A stretch of DNA of 20,279 nt from Bacilli bacterium (GTDB taxonomy: Bacteria > Bacillota_I > Bacilli_A > RF39 > UBA660), in assembly GCA_028684735.1 (NCBI GenBank), contig JAQUFI010000016.1:1-20279 (forward strand), in the 5' to 3' direction. Position 1 is the first letter of the stretch, and every line of letters starts with the position of its first letter. Below, piece by piece: positions 16,623 to 20,279 of the stretch. Below the pieces are notes generated by a model. The model saw only the letters and a program-made list of their open reading frames with translations. It was not told where the DNA came from and searched no databases. The translations under genes and the position numbers were made by a program.

Positions 16623-17652
16623 TTTTATCACCATTGCTACTTTCTTCAATGTATCTTTTGTAAAATTTATCCATTGATGAGACATATTCTTGATCTTGTA
16701 TGATTCTAAACTTTTCATATTCTTTTTCTGCTTTTGATACAGCTTGATTATGTGATATTTTACCAGAATTAGAAAGCACTTCTTTTCTTCTGAACTTTAA
16801 TAAATCATCTGTAGCATTGATCCAATCTTTCATAGTCATTATACGTCTTTCTCTTGCTTCATCTTCGGCAAAAATTAAGAACAAATTTGTTAATTCATTT
16901 AATTTAGTTAATTCTTCTTTGTTAAGATAGTTTTTAGCTATAGTTGCATCATGTTTATATATTAAACCATCCGGACTGTTTTTCCAGTTAGTAAGCCCCA
17001 TATATTCTTTGTTTGAGTCAACTCTTGAAAAGATTAACTCAGCTGCTGTATGACCTAAAACGGCAAAATGAAGTTTATTTTGAACTGTTTTAAAGAAAGT
17101 ATATGCATCTTCAGATTTAGAATCATAATCTGTTGATGTAGCAATAAATAAATCTGTTATTTTTTGATAAGACATTCTTTCACTGACTCTAATCAGTTTT
17201 ATTCGTTCTAATAACTCATCAAAATATTTAAAATCATATTTATTACCTTTAATAAATCTTTCATCATTAAGAGCAAAACCTTTTATCATATATTCTTTAA
17301 TTACTTTTGTTGCCCATATTCTAAATGCTGTAGCTTTTTTAGAATTTACTCTATAGCCTACTGCTATGATTGCATCTAAATTATAAATATTAACATCAGT
17401 TATTTGTTTTTTATTTTTAATAGCCCCATGTTTAGTGGTTGTTTCCATTTTGGAAATAACCACTTTAGGATTTAATTCTTCTTCATTAAAAATATTATTT
17501 AAATGTTTAGATATTGCTGGAACACCAACATCAAATACTTGTGACATACCTTTTTGAGTTAACCATAATGTTTCATCTTTAAAAATAGCATCAACTACTA
17601 CATTGCCATCTTCGTCTTCATATATTAAAATATTGTCCTTTTGGTCTTTCAA
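16615..17652 (-). CDS. RhuM family protein (COG3943-type), function unknown
   Basis: The product has about 345 residues from TTG at 17652, or 356 from ATG at 17685. It is related to RhuM, first named from a Salmonella pathogenicity island; the biochemical role is unknown. Relatives are scattered in accessory and mobile regions. The N-terminal block WLTQKGMSQVFDVGVPAISK (30-49 from the TTG) looks like a helix-turn-helix. The family signature YNLDAIIAVGYRVNS (90-104) is followed by ATAFRIWATKV. The C-terminal part is rich in charged residues (EARERRIMTMKDWI) and ends in a predicted coiled region. TTG is favoured because AGGTG lies 5 bases upstream, and the best promoter would start transcription downstream of the ATG. 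It overlaps rbgA by 8 bases. A second, decayed family member lies just upstream. The frame is intact, so it may be functional. Confidence 0.85.
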   Translation of the reverse strand: MKDQKDNILIYEDEDGNVVVDAIFKDETLWLTQKGMSQVFDVGVPAISKHLNNIFNEEELNPKVVISKMETTTKHGAIKNKKQITDVNIYNLDAIIAVGYRVNSKKATAFRIWATKVIKEYMIKGFALNDERFIKGNKYDFKYFDELLERIKLIRVSERMSYQKITDLFIATSTDYDSKSEDAYTFFKTVQNKLHFAVLGHTAAELIFSRVDSNKEYMGLTNWKNSPDGLIYKHDATIAKNYLNKEELTKLNELTNLFLIFAEDEARERRIMTMKDWINATDDLLKFRRKEVLSNSGKISHNQAVSKAEKEYEKFRIIQDQEYVSSMDKFYKRYIEESSNGDKNE

Positions 17653-17675
17653 TGGAGCACCTACTTTCTTTAAGT

Positions 17676-17704
17676 TTATATACATTTTGTAAAACTCATT
17701 TCAA
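17676..17704 (-). promoter_or_regulatory. Candidate promoter for the RhuM gene (and rbgA operon)
   Basis: TTGAAA (17704-17699) lies 17 bp from ATATAA (17681-17676) with TG two bases before it, or 16 bp from TATATA. Transcription would start near 17669, after the ATG at 17685 and before the AGGTG that serves TTG 17652. The boxes are only moderate matches. Confidence 0.4.
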
Positions 17705-17728
17705 ACAAATCCTTATATTCTAAGATTC

Positions 17729-17976
17729 AAATCAATTCGTGCCATTAATCTCCACGGGGCAATTAATATTTGTTCCATTTCTTTTTACTTCTCATGTACC
17801 TTCTATTTGAACTATTAAAAAAACTTGCTAGTTGAATTTTATCTAATTAATAGTATCAAAGATATTGTTTTATTGCTTAGAAATTGCTGGTATTCCTATG
17901 ATAATAACCTTAGCAATCCCCTTTTAAGTTAGCGGTTTTTAATTTCAACTACACGATATCCCCGTGCAATTGATTT
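17729..17976. repeat. Imperfect inverted repeats flanking the RhuM relic
   Basis: The left arm holds AAATCAATT (17729-17737) and, 15 bases on, CACGGGG (17753-17759). The right arm (17960-17976), read in reverse complement, holds AAATCAATT, one base, then CACGGGG. They bracket the 17780-17935 relic and are GC-rich islands in A+T-rich DNA. The arms are short and unequal in spacing, so they may be chance, old operator sites, or element ends. Confidence 0.35.
17780..17935 (-). pseudogene. Relic of a second RhuM-family gene
   Basis: One frame of 52 codons reads PLT-stop-KGIAKVIIIGIPAISKQ-stop-NNIFDTIN, then after two more stops VQIEGT-stop-EVKR. This aligns with the intact neighbour (LTQKGMSQVFDVGVPAISKH then LNNIF), but its tail VQIEG-x-EVKR matches other RhuM-family members rather than the neighbour. 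It therefore comes from a different family branch, not a recent duplication. Five stops interrupt it, several explainable as C-to-T changes (CAA to TAA, CGA to TGA). Both ends of the gene are missing. The similarity was seen by eye, without an alignment score. Confidence 0.75.
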
Positions 17977-18012
17977 TTCTCTGGGTTTAGTTTTTGTTTC
18001 TAGTCACTTCAA

Positions 18013-18036
18013 TTATAATGATTAATCTCATTATAA
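18013..18036. repeat. Perfect 9-bp inverted repeat
   Basis: TTATAATGA (18013-18021) and TCATTATAA (18028-18036) flank a 6-nt spacer upstream of the RhuM relic. It could be an old operator or a weak hairpin; it has no U-run of terminator quality. Confidence 0.4.
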
Positions 18037-18342
18037 CTACAATATTATATATAATCAAATTCGAAACTTTGTCATTTTACATACCACTACTATCAATTTC
18101 CTATAAATTATTTACAAAAAAAGGAAAAGGTATAGATTTATTGGATTATTATTAAAATAGGTATCAAAAGTGGTTTTTTATTTCTTAATTATTCTTATAA
18201 AATAGGTAATTCCTAATTAATATTATACCACATAGTTGCCGATTTAAGAGGTCGACCACTAACTAAATTCATATTATTTTTAGAAATTGATTTTATCTTT
18301 GGTCATTTCCTAGGTACCATCTTAAATATCAAATAATACCAA
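18037..18342. other. Stretch without a recognisable gene
   Basis: Both strands are broken by stops in all frames and no RNA gene is apparent. One minus-strand frame between stops at 18303 and 18215 (29 codons, including NLVSGRPLKSATMWYNIN) reads like protein but could not be assigned, and an in-frame TGA separates it from an ATG at 18320. Together with the RhuM relic beside it, this suggests decayed accessory DNA. Confidence 0.4.
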
Positions 18343-18380
18343 ATTAAAATGTAGACAACTTTTGGTATCTACATTTTAAT
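18343..18380 (-). terminator. Terminator of the E2-like gene
   Basis: A 13-bp perfect stem (18343-18355 with 18368-18380) has a 12-nt loop, lies 8 bp after the stop codon, and is followed on the minus strand by a U-rich stretch. Confidence 0.7.
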
Positions 18381-18387
18381 CATCTTC

Positions 18388-19266
18388 TTATTTTATTTCA
18401 TAGTCTATAGCATCCATAATTTGATTATCTAATATCATTGGATTAGCTAAAATATGTTTTAATAAATTAATTGATTTAGCAAAATAAACACCATCAGCAA
18501 TTCTTTCATCTAAAGTCACACCAACATCAACGATATCACGAATTTCTAATTTACCCTTATCATTGACAACTTGCTCTTTATGAATAGTTCCAATTGCTCC
18601 TACAATCGAATTAGTACCCCATTCATTTAAGTGATGGTAAATAGAATTACACTTAATACTACCTAAATTAGTAAGTAAGACGGAAGCAAAATTATAGTCC
18701 CCTTCCATAATTGATTTAGGCATTAATCCATAATGATTTAATTTATTTAAAAACCAAACAATAAAAGCAATAATAAAATTAGGTAATTTAGATACAGCAC
18801 TCATTAATTTATCTAATGATGAATCATTCGTTGTTCGAGCTTTATTGACTTGTTCTAAGACCTTCTTTGAGATATCTTCTAACTTATCCGTTTCATCAAC
18901 ATTAACTACCACTAATAATTCCTCAGCATAATCTTCTTTTGTCATTTTAGCAACAAAAGCTAATGATATTTTATTGCGATCATAAAACTTGCGATTAACG
19001 ACAAATCTATTTAATAATGGTCGGTGATATATTACTTTAGCAATCGCATAATTGAAAACATGAAAAAAATTAATTTTTTCTTCCCTTGTTTTATTTTTTT
19101 CTTCTAGGTACTTTAATAATTCGGTAATATCTAATTTCTCATTAATATATACTTCAGCTCCACATCTTTTAGGAGCGATGTGGGTTACAAGACGATGGAT
19201 AATATCTAAATGTCTAACTTTAGTGCCATCTGGTCGATCACCAAATCTTTTGTGGTTACTGCTCAT
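18388..19266 (-). CDS. Stand-alone 2-oxo acid dehydrogenase E2-like acyltransferase-fold protein
   Basis: The 292-residue product resembles the catalytic domain of E2 acyltransferases (chloramphenicol acetyltransferase fold) but has no lipoyl or peripheral-subunit-binding domain. It starts directly in the core (DGTKVRHLDIIHRLVTHIAP). Conserved blocks are IYHRPLLNRFVVNRKFYDRN near 79-98, ASVLLTNLGSIKCNSIYHH near 194-212 and TLDERIADGVYFAKS near 251-265. In true E2 enzymes the last block reads H-R-x-x-D-G; here Glu254 replaces the catalytic His while Asp258-Gly259 remain. No E1, E3 or lipoate gene is nearby. The ATG has AGGAGG upstream and a good promoter at 19291-19319, so it is a single-gene unit. 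It may bind or transfer an acyl group in an unknown pathway, or have lost catalysis. Confidence 0.82.
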   Translation of the reverse strand: MSSNHKRFGDRPDGTKVRHLDIIHRLVTHIAPKRCGAEVYINEKLDITELLKYLEEKNKTREEKINFFHVFNYAIAKVIYHRPLLNRFVVNRKFYDRNKISLAFVAKMTKEDYAEELLVVVNVDETDKLEDISKKVLEQVNKARTTNDSSLDKLMSAVSKLPNFIIAFIVWFLNKLNHYGLMPKSIMEGDYNFASVLLTNLGSIKCNSIYHHLNEWGTNSIVGAIGTIHKEQVVNDKGKLEIRDIVDVGVTLDERIADGVYFAKSINLLKHILANPMILDNQIMDAIDYEIK

Positions 19267-19290
19267 TTATGTTCCTCCTACAATATATCA

Positions 19291-19319
19291 AGTATATCTT
19301 ATTTTATCTTTTTTGACAA
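19291..19319 (-). promoter_or_regulatory. Sigma-A-type promoter for the E2-like gene
   Basis: TTGTCA (19319-19314) lies 17 bp from TATACT (19296-19291). The predicted start is near 19284, leaving a short leader before AGGAGG. Confidence 0.75.
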
Positions 19320-19323
19320 ATAA

Positions 19324-19340
19324 AAACTAATTATTAGTTT
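19324..19340 (-). terminator. Intrinsic terminator at the end of lepB
   Basis: AAACTA (19340-19335 on the minus strand) pairs with TAGTTT (19329-19324) around a 5-nt loop and is followed by TTTATTTG. The stem includes the lepB stop codon. It is A+T-rich and modest in strength. Confidence 0.55.
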
Positions 19341-19825
19341 ATTTTTCCAAAATTAGCAAATGGAAAAAGACTAAAATTAGTAGTTCCAATTATTTCCGAT
19401 TCAGGAATCAATCCAATCATTCTACTATCAACTGAGTTATTGCGATTATCACCTAAAACAAAATAATAACCTTCTGGTATGGTATCATAACCAAGATTCT
19501 TTAAATCAAAATCCTTAGTTGTTGTCTTAATTACTTCTGTTATCTTCTCATCATTAATATATAATTCATTATTGACATATTTAATGTGATCACCTGGTAG
19601 ACCAATAACCCTTTTAACTAACTTACTATCTTCATTGATAAAAACAACAATCTCAAATCTTTTATAAGTATGGTCATATTTCTTTAATAATAATACGTCT
19701 TTATCATTTAAAGTTGGAGACATGGAATCCCCTTTAACGATGACTGGTGTTAAAAGATAAGTTCTAATTAAGATAACACCAATAATAATACCAACATAGA
19801 TTAATATTTCTTTTAATATTTTCAT
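19334..19825 (-). CDS. lepB: Signal peptidase I
   Basis: The 163-residue product is a type I signal peptidase that removes signal peptides from exported proteins at the outer face of the membrane. It has one N-terminal membrane anchor (about 5-25) and a short extracytoplasmic domain, the Gram-positive SipS form. The catalytic Ser34 is in VKGDSMSPTL and the general-base Lys71 in KLVKRVIGLPGD. Box E, GDNRNNSVDSR, is in the C-terminal third. The ATG at 19825 follows GGTGA. It lies 28 bp after rplS, with a terminator hairpin between them, so it probably depends on readthrough from rplS. The rplS-lepB pairing is common in Firmicutes, where rbgA often follows; here rbgA is about 2.7 kb further on. 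Confidence 0.95.
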   Translation of the reverse strand: MKILKEILIYVGIIIGVILIRTYLLTPVIVKGDSMSPTLNDKDVLLLKKYDHTYKRFEIVVFINEDSKLVKRVIGLPGDHIKYVNNELYINDEKITEVIKTTTKDFDLKNLGYDTIPEGYYFVLGDNRNNSVDSRMIGLIPESEIIGTTNFSLFPFANFGKIN

Positions 19826-19835
19826 CTTTCACCAA

Positions 19836-19860
19836 AAAATAAGGCAATTAGCCTTATTTT
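19836..19860 (-). terminator. Terminator between rplS and lepB
   Basis: A 10-bp stem (19836-19845 with 19851-19860) has a 5-nt loop and is followed on the minus strand by TT and then GGTGAAAG, the lepB ribosome site. It contains the rplS stop codon. With so short a U tract it probably attenuates rather than stops transcription. Confidence 0.65.
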
Positions 19861-20192
19861 CTTTCCTTGATTTTTGGTTGGCTAACTAAATCTCTTAAAT
19901 AGTTTAATTTAGCACGTCTAACTCGACCTTTTCTAACAACTGTTATATTATCAACCACTGGTGAGTTCATTGGAAAGGTTCTTTCTACCCCTATACCATT
20001 AGAATTTTTTCTAACGATAAAGTTTCTTCCAATGCCACTACCTTTGATAGCAATAACAATTCCTTCAAAAGCTTGAATTCTCTTACGTTTACCTTCGACA
20101 ACATTAACGTCTACACGAACCGTATCACCAACGCGGAATTCTGGCAAATCTGTACGGATTTGCTTTTTAGTTATTTTTTCAACTAAATTCAC
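19854..20192 (-). CDS. rplS: 50S ribosomal protein L19
   Basis: The 112-residue product is ribosomal protein L19 at the 30S-50S interface. Family blocks are PEFRVGDTVRVDVNVVEGKR near 18-37, the loop IQAFEGIVIAIKGSGIGRNF near 39-58, GVERTFPMNSPVV near 68-80 and the basic end VRRAKLNYLRD. The start is GTG at 20192 with AGGAG about 9 bases upstream; no ATG fits. A leader at 20193-20249 resembles the L19 autoregulatory leader, and a strong extended -10 box is present at the window edge. The length is usual. lepB follows after a terminator. Confidence 0.96.
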   Translation of the reverse strand: MNLVEKITKKQIRTDLPEFRVGDTVRVDVNVVEGKRKRIQAFEGIVIAIKGSGIGRNFIVRKNSNGIGVERTFPMNSPVVDNITVVRKGRVRRAKLNYLRDLVSQPKIKERK

Positions 20193-20249
20193 AATGTCAC
20201 TCTCCTTTTATAAAACTATGATCGTAAGAACTCTTCCCAGCGGATCACG
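20193..20249 (-). promoter_or_regulatory. Probable L19 leader
   Basis: GTGATC pairs with GATCAT (20248-20243 with 20223-20218), enclosing the conserved-looking CGCTGGGAAGAG. It stands directly upstream of the rplS ribosome binding site, where Bacilli carry an L19-responsive leader. The match to that RNA family is by eye. Confidence 0.6.
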
Positions 20250-20255
20250 TTATTA

Positions 20256-20279
20256 ATTTTAGCACACTTTTTTAAAGAT
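20256..20279 (-). promoter_or_regulatory. rplS promoter (-10 region; -35 cut by window edge)
   Basis: TGCTAAAAT forms an extended -10 box at 20264-20256, the same as that of the rpoB promoter. The -35 box would fall outside the window except for its last base. Confidence 0.6.

Noticed and set aside
1..20279. Mycoplasma-type code with UGA as tryptophan
   Set aside because: rnhC and ybxB end at TGA at the expected lengths and the Trp codons checked are TGG.
1..20279. tRNA, rRNA or CRISPR sequences
   Set aside because: No cloverleaf, rRNA-like block or regularly spaced repeats were seen on either strand.

Overview
The window is A+T-rich DNA from a Gram-positive bacterium of the Bacillota (Bacilli). 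The main clue is gene order. Read on the minus strand, rbgA-mrnC-rlmB-sigH-secE-nusG-rplK-rplA-rplJ-rplL-ybxB-rpoB-rpoC follows the Bacillus subtilis mrnC-to-rpoC region. UGA is used as a stop (rnhC, ybxB) and tryptophan is TGG, so this is the standard bacterial code, not the Mycoplasma/Spiroplasma code. RpoB nevertheless has Asn at the rifampicin-pocket position where most bacteria have His, a residue known from Mollicutes. An uncultured low-GC Bacilli lineage near Erysipelotrichales/RF39/Mollicutes is a plausible but unproven source.

Layout, left to right. (1) 1-1772: partial minus-strand cvpA and divergent plus-strand rnhC, an association also seen in Bacillus. (2) 1777-2875: a broken minus-strand gene for a prepilin-like protein with BspA-type leucine-rich repeats; it has lost its 5' end and carries a frameshift. 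(3) 2914-14061: the RNA polymerase/ribosomal-protein block, cut into transcription units by sigma-A-type promoters with 17-bp spacers before secE-nusG, rplK-rplA, rplJ-rplL and rpoB-rpoC. Most of these promoters overlap or abut the end of the preceding gene. An L10 leader with an attenuator precedes rplJ, and two similar hairpins that may be L1 operators precede rplK and rplA. (4) 14070-16622: rbgA, mrnC, rlmB and a SigH-type sigma factor, packed with overlaps or very short gaps. (5) 16615-19266: an accessory segment with an intact RhuM-family gene, a decayed relic of a second RhuM-family gene, about 400 bp without a recognisable gene, and an E2-like acyltransferase-fold protein. (6) 19334-20279: lepB and rplS with an L19-type leader at the right edge.

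Most of the window serves transcription and translation: RNA polymerase beta and beta', NusG, SecE, ribosomal proteins L1, L7/L12, L10, L11 and L19, 50S assembly (RbgA), 23S maturation (MrnC) and 2'-O-methylation (RlmB), plus signal peptidase I. The less ordinary parts are the RhuM locus, whose stop codon overlaps the start of the housekeeping GTPase gene rbgA, the RhuM relic beside it, the pilin/LRR pseudogene, the possible paired L1 operators and the natural rifampicin-site variant.
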